Source: Mesorhizobium sp. ORS 3359 (GTDB lineage Bacteria; Pseudomonadota; Alphaproteobacteria; Rhizobiales; Rhizobiaceae). From it: a DNA stretch of 64,000 nucleotides. The notes under the pieces were generated by a model. It saw only the letters and a list, made by a program, of their open reading frames with translations, was not told the origin of the DNA and searched no databases. The stretch covers positions 1-64,000 of the forward strand of contig CCNC01000002.1 of NCBI GenBank assembly GCA_000824845.1, given 5' to 3'. Made by a program: the position numbers and the translations under genes. Positions 27,516-37,500 of the stretch are shown here, piece after piece. How positions within the stretch are numbered: position 1 is the first letter of the stretch; each line of letters opens with the position of its first letter.

Positions 27516-28556
27516 TCAGGCGGTGGGGAAAAGCTTCCAGCGCCGCGGCCTGAAGGCGACGCGGCTCTTCTGCGCGGCGGGATGGTCGATCGGAAGCTCG
27601 ATCTCGACGCGCTGGCGCTCGCCGCCGATCTCGAGTTCGACGCGCCTGGTGCCTGCAACGCGGCGGCTGGCGGCGACCGTGCCGGCGATGCAGCCGCTGC
27701 AGCCGTCGAGCAGGTCGACGTCGTGCGGGCGGAAGTAGAGGATTGCCTCGCCGGAGGGCGCATGCGGCGCCTCAAGTCCTATCGGCCTGTCGGCGATCCA
27801 CACCTCGCCGTTCTCGACCTTGACCGGCAGCGAGCTGGATTCGCCGATGAAGGAATAGACGAAGGGTGAGTTCGGCGTGTCATAGATGTCGTCGGCGGTG
27901 CCGACCTGCTCGATGCGTCCCTGGCTCATGACGACAACGCGGTCGGCGAGTTCCAGCGCCTCTTCCTGGTCGTGCGTGACGAAGACGGTGGTGTGGCCGG
28001 TGCGGTCGTGAATCTCGCGCAGCCAGCGGCGCAGCTCGCGGCGAACCTGCGCGTCGAGCGCGCCAAAGGGTTCGTCGAGCAGAAGCACCTTGGGCTCGAT
28101 CGCCATGGCGCGGGCCAGGGCCACGCGCTGGCGCTGGCCGCCGGAAAGCTGCGCCGGATAGCGCTTTTCCAGGCCCGACAGCTGGACGAGGTCGAGCAGT
28201 TCCAGCGCCCGGCGCCGGATTTCCTGGCCCGAGGGCCTTGCGGCGCCGTGCCGGACCTTCAGGCCGAAGCCGATATTGTCGGCAACCGTCATGTGACGGA
28301 ACAGCGCGTAATGCTGGAAGACGAAGCCGACGTTGCGTTCCTGGATCGACTTCTGCGAAGCGTCTTCCTCGCCGAAAAAGATCGCCCCCTTGGTCGGCCG
28401 CTCCAGCCCGGCGATCAGGCGCAGCAGCGTCGTCTTGCCGGAGCCCGATGGGCCCAGCAGCGCGATGAGCTCGCCGGACTTGATGTCGAGCGACACGTCG
28501 TGGAGCGCTGGAAACCGCTCAAACTCCTTGCGCACGTTGACGACGCGAACTTCCAT
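27516..28556 (-). CDS. cysA: sulfate/thiosulfate ABC transporter ATP-binding protein
   Basis: A 346-residue ATPase beginning MEVRVVNVRKEFERFPAL. Walker A is GPSGSGKTT, the signature is LSGGQRQRVALARAMA, Walker B is VLLLDEPFGALD, and the switch histidine lies in VFVTHDQEEALE. The C-terminal TOBE-like domain is slightly shorter than in Escherichia coli CysA (365). It energises sulfate import through CysT and CysW, whose genes precede it. AGAGGT lies before the ATG, and cysW ends 13 bases upstream. Confidence 0.95.
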   Translation of the reverse strand: MEVRVVNVRKEFERFPALHDVSLDIKSGELIALLGPSGSGKTTLLRLIAGLERPTKGAIFFGEEDASQKSIQERNVGFVFQHYALFRHMTVADNIGFGLKVRHGAARPSGQEIRRRALELLDLVQLSGLEKRYPAQLSGGQRQRVALARAMAIEPKVLLLDEPFGALDAQVRRELRRWLREIHDRTGHTTVFVTHDQEEALELADRVVVMSQGRIEQVGTADDIYDTPNSPFVYSFIGESSSLPVKVENGEVWIADRPIGLEAPHAPSGEAILYFRPHDVDLLDGCSGCIAGTVAASRRVAGTRRVELEIGGERQRVEIELPIDHPAAQKSRVAFRPRRWKLFPTA

Positions 28557-28569
28557 ATATCGACCTCTA

Positions 28570-29454
28570 TCAATGCCCGCGTGTCGCGGCGATCTCGGCG
28601 CCGTAGCGCATCTCGAGAAGTGTTTTCAAGACCAGCGTCACCAGAGCCAGACCGGCGAGCAGCGAAGCGACCGCAAAGGCGCCGACGGCATTGTATTCGT
28701 TGTAGAGGATCTCGACATGCAGCGGCATGGTGTTGGTGAGGCCGCGTATGTGACCGGAAACCACCGAGACAGCGCCGAACTCGCCCATGGCGCGCGCATT
28801 GCAGAGCAGAACGCCATAGAGCAGCCCCCATTTGACGTTGGGCAGCGTCACATACCAGAAGGCCTGCCAGCCGCTGGCGCCGAGCGAGAGCGCCGCCTCT
28901 TCGTCGCCATTGCCTTGTTCCTGCATCAGCGGGATCAACTCGCGCGCGACGAAGGGGAAGGTGACGAAGACGGTCGCCAGAACGATGCCTGGCACGGCGA
29001 ACAGGATCTGGATGCCATGCGCCTTCAGCCATTCACCGAGCAGTCCTTGAGCGCCGAACAGAAGCACATAGACCAGGCCGGAAATGACCGGCGAGACCGA
29101 GAAGGGCAGGTCGATGAGCGTGGTCAGGAACGCCTTGCCCTTGAACTCGAACTTGGCGATGGCCCAGGCGGCCGAAAGGCCGAAGACGAGATTGAGCGGC
29201 ACCGAGATCGCCGCCACCAGCAATGTCAGGCGGATGGCGGAACGCGTGTCGGCATCGCCCAAGGATTGGAAATAGGCGCCGACGCCCTTGGCGAAAGCCT
29301 CCTTGAACACGATGATCAGCGGCAACAGCAGGAAGATGCCGAGAAAGACCAGCGTGACGGTCGTCAGCGTGATGCGGACGGGACGGCTTTCGGTGACCGC
29401 GGCCGAGCGGCTCTCGTGGTGCGGCTCGTAGGACTTGATCTCGGGATCAGCCAT
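28570..29454 (-). CDS. cysW: sulfate ABC transporter permease CysW
   Basis: A 294-residue inner-membrane permease with six predicted membrane segments and the EAA loop [21 protein letters not shown]. The N-terminus MADPEIKS, followed by about 25 hydrophilic residues, is typical of rhizobial CysW. The start at 29454 overlaps the cysT stop by eight bases, so the two are translationally coupled. It pairs with CysT to form the sulfate channel. Confidence 0.94.
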   Translation of the reverse strand: MADPEIKSYEPHHESRSAAVTESRPVRITLTTVTLVFLGIFLLLPLIIVFKEAFAKGVGAYFQSLGDADTRSAIRLTLLVAAISVPLNLVFGLSAAWAIAKFEFKGKAFLTTLIDLPFSVSPVISGLVYVLLFGAQGLLGEWLKAHGIQILFAVPGIVLATVFVTFPFVARELIPLMQEQGNGDEEAALSLGASGWQAFWYVTLPNVKWGLLYGVLLCNARAMGEFGAVSVVSGHIRGLTNTMPLHVEILYNEYNAVGAFAVASLLAGLALVTLVLKTLLEMRYGAEIAATRGH

Positions 29455-30298
29455 AGCGCTTGCGGCTCCATGTCTGGACAAGGTTGATGACGAGCAGCAT
29501 CACGAAGGACAGCGCCAGCATGATCGCGGCGATCGCGGTGGCGGCGGGATAGTTGTACTCCTCCAGCCGGATGACGATCAGAAGCGGCGCGATCTCGGAT
29601 TTGTAGGGCAGGTTGCCGGCGATGAAGATGACCGAGCCGTATTCGCCGACGCCACGCGCGAAGGCGAGCGAGAAGCCGGTGATGATGGCCGGCGCCAGGC
29701 TGGGCAGCAGCACACGGGTGATGATCTGGAAGCGGCTGGCGCCGAGCGTGGCTGCGGCCTCCTCGACCTCCTTGTCGAGCTCTTCCATGATCGGCTGGAC
29801 AGTGCGCACGACGAAAGGCAGGCCGATGAAGACCAGCGCCACGATGATGCCGAGCGGGGTGTAGGCGACCTTGAGGCCGAGCGGCATCAGCAATTTGCCG
29901 AGCCAGCCGGTGGGAGCATAGAGCGTGGTCAGCGCGATGCCGGCGACCGCGGTGGGCAGCGCGAAAGGCAGGTCGACCATGGCGTCGACGACACGGCGGC
30001 CGGGGAAACGGTAGCGGACCAGGACCCAGGCCACGAGCGTGCCGAACACGACGTTGACGGCAGCCGCGATGAAAGCGGTGCCGAAGCTGATTTCGAGCGC
30101 CTTGAGGGTGCGCCGGTCGGTGGCCAAAGCCCAGAAATCGGTCCAGCCGAGCGCGGCCGAACGCCAGATCAGCCCCGAGAGCGGGATGAGGATGATGAGC
30201 GTGAGGTAGGCAAGCGAGAAGCCGAGCGTCAGTCCGAAACCCGGAATGACACTCGGCTGTCTGAATCGCCACCCCGCGTGAGCGGGTGCTGTGGTCAT
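29447..30298 (-). CDS. cysT: sulfate ABC transporter permease CysT
   Basis: A 283-residue permease with six predicted membrane segments. It contains the EAA loop [19 protein letters not shown] and [17 protein letters not shown], which is characteristic of CysT/CysU. It is the first membrane component after the binding-protein gene at 30364 and overlaps cysW. A small GAGGC/GCCTC hairpin (30351-30363) lies between the binding-protein stop and this gene. Confidence 0.94.
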   Translation of the reverse strand: MTTAPAHAGWRFRQPSVIPGFGLTLGFSLAYLTLIILIPLSGLIWRSAALGWTDFWALATDRRTLKALEISFGTAFIAAAVNVVFGTLVAWVLVRYRFPGRRVVDAMVDLPFALPTAVAGIALTTLYAPTGWLGKLLMPLGLKVAYTPLGIIVALVFIGLPFVVRTVQPIMEELDKEVEEAAATLGASRFQIITRVLLPSLAPAIITGFSLAFARGVGEYGSVIFIAGNLPYKSEIAPLLIVIRLEEYNYPAATAIAAIMLALSFVMLLVINLVQTWSRKRYG

Positions 30299-30363
30299 GC
30301 TGTTCTGGATCGTCCCTTCTTACTCAACCAGATTGCAGTCGCCAGTTTTCGAGGCCCGGCCTC

Positions 30364-31392
30364 TCACTGCGCCGGCTTGTAGATCTGGTCGAATATACCA
30401 CCGTCGCCGAAATGGTAAGGCTGCGCCTTCTTCCAGCCGCCGAATTGCGGGTCGTCGATGGTGACGAGCTTGATAGCAGGCAGTTTGGCGAGATCCTCGG
30501 CCGGAACCAGTTCGGGCTTGGACGGACGATAGTGGTTCTTGGCGATGATGGTCTGGCCTTCCTTCGAATAGAGCCAGGAAAGATAGGCCTCGGCCACCTT
30601 GCGCGTGCCCTTGGCGTCGACATTGGCGTCGACCACAGCGACGGGCGGCTCGGCCAGGATCGAGGTCGGCGGGTAGACGATGTCGAAATTGTCGGCGCCG
30701 AATTCGTCGAGCGCCAGATAGGCGTCGTTCTCCCAGCCGATCAGGACGTCGCCCAGGCCCTTCTGCGCAAAGGTGACTGTCGAGCCGCGCGCGCCGCTGT
30801 CGAGCACGGGGGCATTGGCATACAGCTTGCTGACGAATTCCTTGGTCTTGGCCTCGTCATTGCCGTCATGCGCATTGGCATAAGCCCAGGCCGCCAGGTA
30901 GTTCCAGCGCGCGCCGCCGGAGGTCTTCGGGTTCGGCGTGATCACCTGGACGCCGTCCTTCACCAGATCGCTCCAGTCGTGGATGCCCTTGGGGTTGCCC
31001 TTGCGCACCAGGAAGATGATGGTCGAGGTGTAAGGCGCTGAATTGTTTTCGAATTTCTTGCGCCAGTCGGGATTGATCTTCTTCGACTTGGAAACGATGG
31101 CGTTGATGTCGCCTTCGAGCGCCAGCGTCACGACGTCGGCGTCGAGGCCGTCGATAACGGCGCGAGCCTGGGCGCCGGACCCGCCATGCGACTGCTGGAT
31201 GGTGACCGTCTCGCCGGTCTCGGCTTTCCAGTGTGCCGCGAAGGCTTCGTCATAGGCCTTGTAAAGCTCACGTGTCGGATCGTAGGACACGTTCAAGATG
31301 GTCGTATCGGCGAACGCGAAACCGAGCGTGCCGAACTGGACAGATGTGGCGACCAGCGCGCCGAGCAGTTTCCTGAAATGAGGTTTGGTCAT
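30364..31392 (-). CDS. sulfate ABC transporter substrate-binding protein 2
   Basis: A 342-residue Sbp/CysP family protein with a signal peptide ending near GFAFA and the classic [20 protein letters not shown] block, [14 protein letters not shown] and [21 protein letters not shown]. It is closer to textbook Sbp than the other binding protein in the cluster. The ATG at 31392 follows AGGCGGGA. As the first gene of the operon, followed by cysT, cysW and cysA, it is probably the main sulfate-binding partner. Confidence 0.94.
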   Translation of the reverse strand: MTKPHFRKLLGALVATSVQFGTLGFAFADTTILNVSYDPTRELYKAYDEAFAAHWKAETGETVTIQQSHGGSGAQARAVIDGLDADVVTLALEGDINAIVSKSKKINPDWRKKFENNSAPYTSTIIFLVRKGNPKGIHDWSDLVKDGVQVITPNPKTSGGARWNYLAAWAYANAHDGNDEAKTKEFVSKLYANAPVLDSGARGSTVTFAQKGLGDVLIGWENDAYLALDEFGADNFDIVYPPTSILAEPPVAVVDANVDAKGTRKVAEAYLSWLYSKEGQTIIAKNHYRPSKPELVPAEDLAKLPAIKLVTIDDPQFGGWKKAQPYHFGDGGIFDQIYKPAQ

Positions 31393-31593
31393 TCCCGCCT
31401 CCGTTGAACTGCTGCGAACTCTAGCGAGTTTATAGAAATTAGATGCATTGATTGTTGCCTTTTTCACCTCCTCGAAGCAATTTTTCGCCGAGCTTCCGCT
31501 CTTTGAAGAAATAACTTCCTCCTCCGCTGTCGCTCGGCCCGGCATCAGCCGGCCTAATTAGAAGCGGTCAGCGTCGGGGCAAGCCCCGGCGCA

Positions 31594-32370
31594 TTAATTG
31601 GCGGTGACCGGAAAATCGAAGCGCTGTTTTGGAAATGGCTCTTTGGCGAGGGTGAAGTGCCACCACTCTCGCGCGTAGTTGCGGAAGTCGGCGGCACGCA
31701 TGGCGGCAAGCAGCATCTTGCGGTTCGCCGCCGCTTCGGCGGGAAGAGGGCGGTGCGCGGTCTCGCTCATCGGATCGAAGCAGTCGAAACCGGTGCCGAA
31801 GTCGAGCGTGCCGCTGTCAGGAGCGCCGCAGGCGGGATGGACGGTGCCCTTCTTGCCGGGCTCAGCGATGGCGAGGTCGGCGGTCGAGCCGCGCGAATGG
31901 CTGGACAGCTCGCCGACGTAGCCCTTGGCGATAAGATCGCCACGCCGGACGGTGGGATACCACTGCGGATCCGGCGGGCCGCCTTCTCTCGTCCATTTGC
32001 TCATGTCGGCAACCGCGCGGGCAGGCCGGTAGCAGTCGAAGACGACCAGTGTCAGGCCTTTGGCGGTCATGGCTTTCTGGACGCTGGATAGCGCCTTCGC
32101 CGCTTGCGCGCTCAGGATGCAGACAGCGGCGTCATAGCCGTCTACCTTGCGGTGCAGGAAATTTTGGCGGCCGGCGTAGCGGATGTCCTGGCGGATGGTC
32201 GGATCGATATCGGCGAGCCTGACGAAGCCGGGGGGCAGAGGATCGGCAAGGGCTGGGGTGGGAGTTGCGGATAGGAGGGCTAGCGCTGCGGCCAGAGCAA
32301 CTCCTAATGGAAAGGTGTGGCGCGAGGCCCCCCTCTCTGCCCTGCCGGCCGCTCGCCGTGTTCTACTCAA
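31594..32370 (-). CDS. D-alanyl-D-alanine dipeptidase, VanX-like
   Basis: A 258-residue zinc D,D-dipeptidase of the VanX/peptidase M15D family. A signal-like segment (FPLGVALAAALALL) suggests a periplasmic location. The zinc motif SSHSRGSTADLAI matches SxHxxGxAxD, with the Ala replaced by Thr-Ala, and EWWHF gives the third ligand and catalytic glutamate. It hydrolyses D-Ala-D-Ala, probably for peptidoglycan recycling rather than vancomycin resistance, as no vanH or vanA is nearby. The only usable start appears to be TTG at 32370, overlapping the 3' end of the PBP1C gene; the N-terminal basic stretch coincides with repeat-like DNA. Confidence 0.83.
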   Translation of the reverse strand: MSRTRRAAGRAERGASRHTFPLGVALAAALALLSATPTPALADPLPPGFVRLADIDPTIRQDIRYAGRQNFLHRKVDGYDAAVCILSAQAAKALSSVQKAMTAKGLTLVVFDCYRPARAVADMSKWTREGGPPDPQWYPTVRRGDLIAKGYVGELSSHSRGSTADLAIAEPGKKGTVHPACGAPDSGTLDFGTGFDCFDPMSETAHRPLPAEAAANRKMLLAAMRAADFRNYAREWWHFTLAKEPFPKQRFDFPVTAN

Positions 32371-34453
32371 CGAAAACCTTCACGCTGGCAGCGCGGCCGG
32401 CGGCGTCGATCACCGTCAGCGTCGAATAGCCGGTGCCGTCGGGCTGCCAGGTCGCGGTGCGGCGGCGGTCGATGCCGGCGAGCGGCTTGCCGTTGGCGAG
32501 CCAGCGGAACGGCGCGCGGCCGCCCTGCAGCTTCAGCACCAGCGGCGTGGCGTCGGCGGAGTTGGTGCCAAGATCCACACGGGCGCCGTTGGGCGGGAAG
32601 ATGATGGTGGGCGCAGGCTCGGTGGCGGTGGCCTGCACCAGGCCGTCGGCGCCGGCGCCGAAGCGGGCGAGCGTCACCGGCAATTCCTCGCGCTTAGGAT
32701 TGAAGACACCCGGCGGCCGGCCGGGCAGCGGCACGCTGGCGAGGCCGGAACGGACGAAGCCTTCGAACAGGATGGGTGCGGCGGAGACATAGCCCGACAG
32801 CCCGGGGACAGGGCTCGCGTCGGCGCGGCCGACCCACACACCCAGCACGTAGCGGCCGTCGAACCCGACGGACCAGGCATCGCGGTAGCCATAGGAGGTG
32901 CCGGTCTTGTAGGCGATGCCGCGCTGCATGGCGCCTTCCGGCGGCTTCACGCCGGAGAGGATGTCGTTGATCTGCCAGGCGGCCTGGTCGTCGAGGATGG
33001 TGGCTGTGGCGCGCTCGGCATTGGCCGGCTCGGTGCCGTCATGCAGCGTGTGCATCTTGCCGCCATTGGCGAGCCCGGTATAGAGCTGCACCAGATCGCG
33101 CAAGGTCACGCCGACGCCGCCGAGCCCGATCGCCAGGCCCGGCGCCTCGTTGACCGGGAGGACCGGGTTGACACCGGCCTGCCGGAAACGCGCCGTCAGC
33201 CGCGCCGGACCGACCGCGTCGAGCACCCGGATCGCCGGCACGTTGAGCGACAATTGCAGCGCCTGGCGGATCGAGACGTCGCCCTGGTAGCCCATGTCGA
33301 AATTCTTCGGCCGGTAGCCGCCGAAATCGGCCGGGCTGTCCTCGATGATCATCTCCTGCGCCACCAGCCCCTGCTCGAAGGCCAAGCCGTAGATGAAGGG
33401 CTTCAGCGTCGAACCGGGGGAGCGCACCACCCTGGTCATGTCGATCCAGCCGGAGCGGCTGGCGTCGAAGAAATCGGCCGAGCCGACTTCGCCGACGATG
33501 TCGCCGGTGCGGGCGTCGGCCAGCACCATGGCGATGGAAAGTTTCGGGCCAAGCTTCCTGGCGGCATCCCTTGCGACCTGCTCCAGCCCTTGCTGCACAC
33601 TCCGGCGGATGGTGAGCTGCAGCGGCTTGCCAGGCACGGCCCTTGGCAGCATGGCGTAGGAGGCGTGCGCGGCCAGCGCCGGCAGTTTTTTGCGCAGGCC
33701 GGAGACGTCGTCCAGCGCCGCGCGCTGCGCTTCGCGTTCGCCGAGCAGGCCGGCCGAAACCATGCGGGTCAGCACGCGATCGCGCGCGGCGTGCGCGATG
33801 CCGAGATTGCGGTCGGGCCGGCGCTTTTCCGGTAATTGCGGCAACGCGACGAGAAGGGCGGCTTCCGAGACTGTCAGCCGCTTCGGCTCCTTGCCGAAAT
33901 AGGCGAGCGAGGCGGCGCGCACGCCTTCGAGATTGCCGCCATAGGGCGCCAGCGTCAGATAGCGTTCGAGGATTTCCTGCTTGGAAAGCCGCCGCTCGAT
34001 CTGGATGGCGCGCAGCATCTGCTTGAGCTTGGAGCCGAGGCTGCGGCTGTCGCGCGGCTCGGCCAGCCGGGCAAGCTGCATTGAGAGCGTCGAGCCGCCC
34101 GACACGATATGGCCGCTGGTGAGGAGCTGTCCGGCGGCGCGGCATAGCGCCAACAGGTCCACGCCGCGGTGGGCCCAGAAGCGCTTGTCTTCATAGGCGA
34201 CCAGCATGTCGACGAATTGCTTGTCGACCTGGTCGAGGCGGGTCTCGAGCCGCCAGTAGCCGTCGGGCGTCGCGAAGGCGCGCAGCAACTGGCCGTCGCG
34301 ATCCTGCACCTCGGTCGAGACCGTCAGCTTTGCCGGTAGCGGCGGCGGGAAGGCGCGGTCGAGTTCCCAGAGCGCGGCGAGGGAAAGTGCTGCGAGTCCG
34401 GCAAGCGAGATGCCTGCGATCGCGGTGCGTCTGAGAAATTTCCTGGAGAGCAT
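32363..34453 (-). CDS. pbpC: penicillin-binding protein 1C
   Basis: A 696-residue bifunctional class A penicillin-binding protein. The order is: N-terminal membrane anchor (residues 10-30), GT51 glycosyltransferase with catalytic E88 in YEDKRFWAHRG, transpeptidase domain with S348xxK351 (SPGSTLK) and KTGTS at 516-520, and the C-terminal BiPBP_C domain typical of PBP1C. It sits in the inner membrane with its domains in the periplasm. The upstream alpha-2-macroglobulin gene is its usual genomic partner, as yfhM-pbpC in Escherichia coli. The ATG at 34453 is preferred over an in-frame ATG five codons upstream. Confidence 0.95.
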   Translation of the reverse strand: MLSRKFLRRTAIAGISLAGLAALSLAALWELDRAFPPPLPAKLTVSTEVQDRDGQLLRAFATPDGYWRLETRLDQVDKQFVDMLVAYEDKRFWAHRGVDLLALCRAAGQLLTSGHIVSGGSTLSMQLARLAEPRDSRSLGSKLKQMLRAIQIERRLSKQEILERYLTLAPYGGNLEGVRAASLAYFGKEPKRLTVSEAALLVALPQLPEKRRPDRNLGIAHAARDRVLTRMVSAGLLGEREAQRAALDDVSGLRKKLPALAAHASYAMLPRAVPGKPLQLTIRRSVQQGLEQVARDAARKLGPKLSIAMVLADARTGDIVGEVGSADFFDASRSGWIDMTRVVRSPGSTLKPFIYGLAFEQGLVAQEMIIEDSPADFGGYRPKNFDMGYQGDVSIRQALQLSLNVPAIRVLDAVGPARLTARFRQAGVNPVLPVNEAPGLAIGLGGVGVTLRDLVQLYTGLANGGKMHTLHDGTEPANAERATATILDDQAAWQINDILSGVKPPEGAMQRGIAYKTGTSYGYRDAWSVGFDGRYVLGVWVGRADASPVPGLSGYVSAAPILFEGFVRSGLASVPLPGRPPGVFNPKREELPVTLARFGAGADGLVQATATEPAPTIIFPPNGARVDLGTNSADATPLVLKLQGGRAPFRWLANGKPLAGIDRRRTATWQPDGTGYSTLTVIDAAGRAASVKVFVE

Positions 34454-34481
34454 GGCGCTGCCCCTCATCCGCCTGCCGGCA

Positions 34482-34511
34482 CCTTCTCCCCGTATGGTGA
34501 CGGGGAGAAGG
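34482..34511 (-). terminator. perfect 12-bp hairpin between alpha-2-macroglobulin and pbpC
   Basis: CCTTCTCCCCGT (34482-34493) and ACGGGGAGAAGG (34500-34511) form a perfect stem around a six-base loop. It lies in the 75-base gap between two same-direction genes, so it could lower pbpC expression relative to the upstream gene. No U-run follows. It is also a likely member of a repeat family, given the related hairpin at 9551-9580. Confidence 0.55.
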
Positions 34512-34528
34512 ATAGGCCGGCGACCTCG

Positions 34529-37500
34529 CTATTCCGCCTTCACCTCCATCACGCCGGTGGCGGTGCGGGCCGAATATTGCGGCCGGTACATATCCTCCAC
34601 CGTCGCCGCCGGATGGGCGTAGGTGCCCGGGGTCACCGCGCGCACGACATAGGCCAACGTGATGTTGCGGTCGCCGTCCCCTTCATTGGGATTGAAGGCG
34701 GCGACAAAGCGGTCGTCGCGGAACTCCAGATGCGCGGCGTCAGTCTGCGCCAGCCAGGAGAAGTTCGACAATTGCGCGCTGGAAACCAGACTCGGATTGT
34801 CGATCTCGAAGCCGGCCGGCAACAGGTCGGTGATCAGGAGCCGCGACGGCCATTTGTTCTGTTCGTAGACCTTGAGCACGACCACGTAGCGCTCGTTCTG
34901 CCTCGCTTCGGTGACGTTGGCCTCGGTGCCGTCGAGCTTGTAGTAGGTGCGGTCGATGGTGAAGCCGTCGCCGCCGGCGGGCAGCGGATCGACCGGCGCG
35001 GCGACCGCGGTCACCACCGCCTGCAGCGGCGTCGCGCCGGTGTTGGCGATGGTGAGCGGACTGTCGACGAGGTCGCTGCCGGCGACCTGGTCGGAATAGC
35101 CGCCCGAATGCGGCGCGCCATTGACGGAAAGCGTGATGGAATCATTGCCTTGCTTCAGCGCCCGCGCGGCAAGCAGCATCCAGGATTCGTCCTGGGTGCT
35201 CGTCCAGCGGGCATCGGCGCGTGCCACGCCGACCAGCTTGATCAGCTGCGGCATGATGCTCGGCACCGGCTTCGATTCCGCCGCCAGCGCCAGTATCGCC
35301 GCGCCGTCACGCAGCCGCGAGCCATAGTCGGAGCGGTACCAGTCGTAGTCGGTTTCAGCCTGCGCCAGCCTGAGCGCCGTCTGGAAGGTCGATTCCGAAC
35401 GCTGCGTGTCGCCGTAGAGCGCCAGGCTCGCCGCCAGTTGCGCGACCGCCATCGGGCTGGAGAAAGCTTCGAGCTGCGTGTCGGCGTAGTAGCGCAGGTC
35501 GCCTATCGAGGCCTTCTTGTTGCGGGCGAGCACATAGAGCGCGTAAGCGATATCGCTGCCCTTGTCCTGGACGTCCTGGTCGTAGCCTAGCGAGTTCTGC
35601 AGGTTGTTCAGCGCCTGGTTCATGGCGAGCGCCGGAACATCATACTTCTCCTCGCGCGCCCGGGTCAGGAACTCGCTGACATAGGCATCGAGCCACAGAT
35701 CGCCGGAGCCCGGCCCCCAGAGGCCGAAGCTGCCGCTCGACGACTGGTAGGAGAGCACCTTGTAGATCGCGTCCTGGATGCGTTGATGCAGGTCAGGGTC
35801 GCTCTCCATGCCGATGCTCTTGGCCATGTCGTTGACATAGAGCAACGGCATGGCGCGGCTGGTGGTCTGCTCGGCGCAGCCATAGGGGTAGCGATCAAGG
35901 CTCATCAGAAGCGATGGCACGTCGAGCGCGGACGACTGCGAGACGCCGACGCTGACCGAAGCGCCGTCGAGCACGCTGGCGGCAAGCAGTTCCTTGTCGA
36001 CCCGCAGCGAGCCGCCATGCGGCTTCAGGTCGACAACCATGCGGTTGGTGACCGGAAGCTGCGCCGGGCGCACCGGCAGATAGAGCGTCTGCTCGACCTG
36101 GGTGCCGTCGGCATGGGCGAGCTTGACGGTGACCGAAGCGTCGCCCGCGGTCCTGGCGACCAGCGGGAAGGTGAGCGACTGGCGCTTGCCCTGGGCGAGC
36201 GTCAGTTTTTCCGGCAACGGCTTGTCGCCGGTCGAAAGGTCGCCAGTGGTGGTGACCGAAAGCGCGTAGTCGCCGGCCGGGCCATCGGTGTCGGCTATGT
36301 CGAGGCGCATGGTCGCCGCATCGCCCGGTGCCAGGAAGCGCGGCAGGCCGGCGGTGATCACCAGCGGATCGCGCACGATGACGTCGGTCTGGGCATGGCC
36401 GACAGCTTCTTTGGTCCAGGCGACCGCCATGACGCGCACGGTGCCGTTGAACTGCGGGATGTCGAAGTCGATCCGCGCCTTGCCGTTGGCGTCGAGCTCG
36501 ACCGGGCCGGAGAAGAAGGCGACCAGCTTTTCGGTCGGCGGGCTGCCTTGCGCCTGCATGTTGGCGCCGTCGCCGCCGGTGCGTATCTTGCCCATGGTGC
36601 CGAGCGAGCCGTCGATCAGGCGGCCATAGAGGTCGCGGATCTCCAAGCCCAGCATGCGCTGGCCGAAGAACCAGTCCTCAGGATCGGGCGCCTTGTAGTT
36701 GGTGAGGTTGAGGATGCCGACATCGATGGCAGCCACCATCACATAGGCGTTTGTGCCCGGCTGAGCGCCGTTCACCGCAACAGGGATCGAGAGCTGCTGG
36801 CGCGGCAGGGTCTTTTCCGGCGGAGTCAGGGAGACCGCGAGCTTCTTCGAGCCCGGATCGACCGACAGCCACTGGATGCCGATGGCGCGGGCCGGCATGC
36901 GCGATTCCTGCGCGTCGCCCGGCCGGAACAAGGTCGCCGTGACATAGGCGCCGGCGCCCCAGTCGTCGCCGATCGGGATGTCGACGGTGCTGCCGCCGGC
37001 CGGCACCGAAGCGGTGACGGTCTTCAACAGCTTCTCGGCGCCGATGGTGACTAGAAGTTCGCCGGCAAAATGCGGCGAGATCTTCAGCTTGGCGACCTCG
37101 CCGGCGGCGTAGCTGTCCTTGTCGAGGGCGATCTCGAGGCCGTCGGGCGTCTCGGTGGTGGTCGAGGTGACATACCAGCCGGCGTCGAACTCATAGCTGG
37201 TCGCCGGACCATCCGGGTCAGCCATCTCGACCTCGAGCCGGTAGCGGCCCCAGTCGACGGGCAGCGACACGGTCGCCTCGCCATCGGCCTTGAGATCGAC
37301 CGAGCCATTGGCGACGGCCTTGGTGAGGTTGACCGCCTCGTAGTTCCAGGAATTGTTGGAACGGTACCATTGATAGTTCCGCTCGACCTTGACCAGCGAC
37401 CATTGGGCGCCTTTCAGATCCTCGCGCTTGCCGTTCGGATCGACGGCGATGATGCTGAATTTGGCCGTTCCGCCTTGCGGCACCTCATCGCCTTCGAAAT

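Noticed and set aside
31594..32370. Vancomycin resistance cluster
   Set aside because: Only a VanX-like gene is present, without vanH, a D-Ala-D-Lac ligase or a VanRS pair; a housekeeping role in peptidoglycan recycling is more likely.
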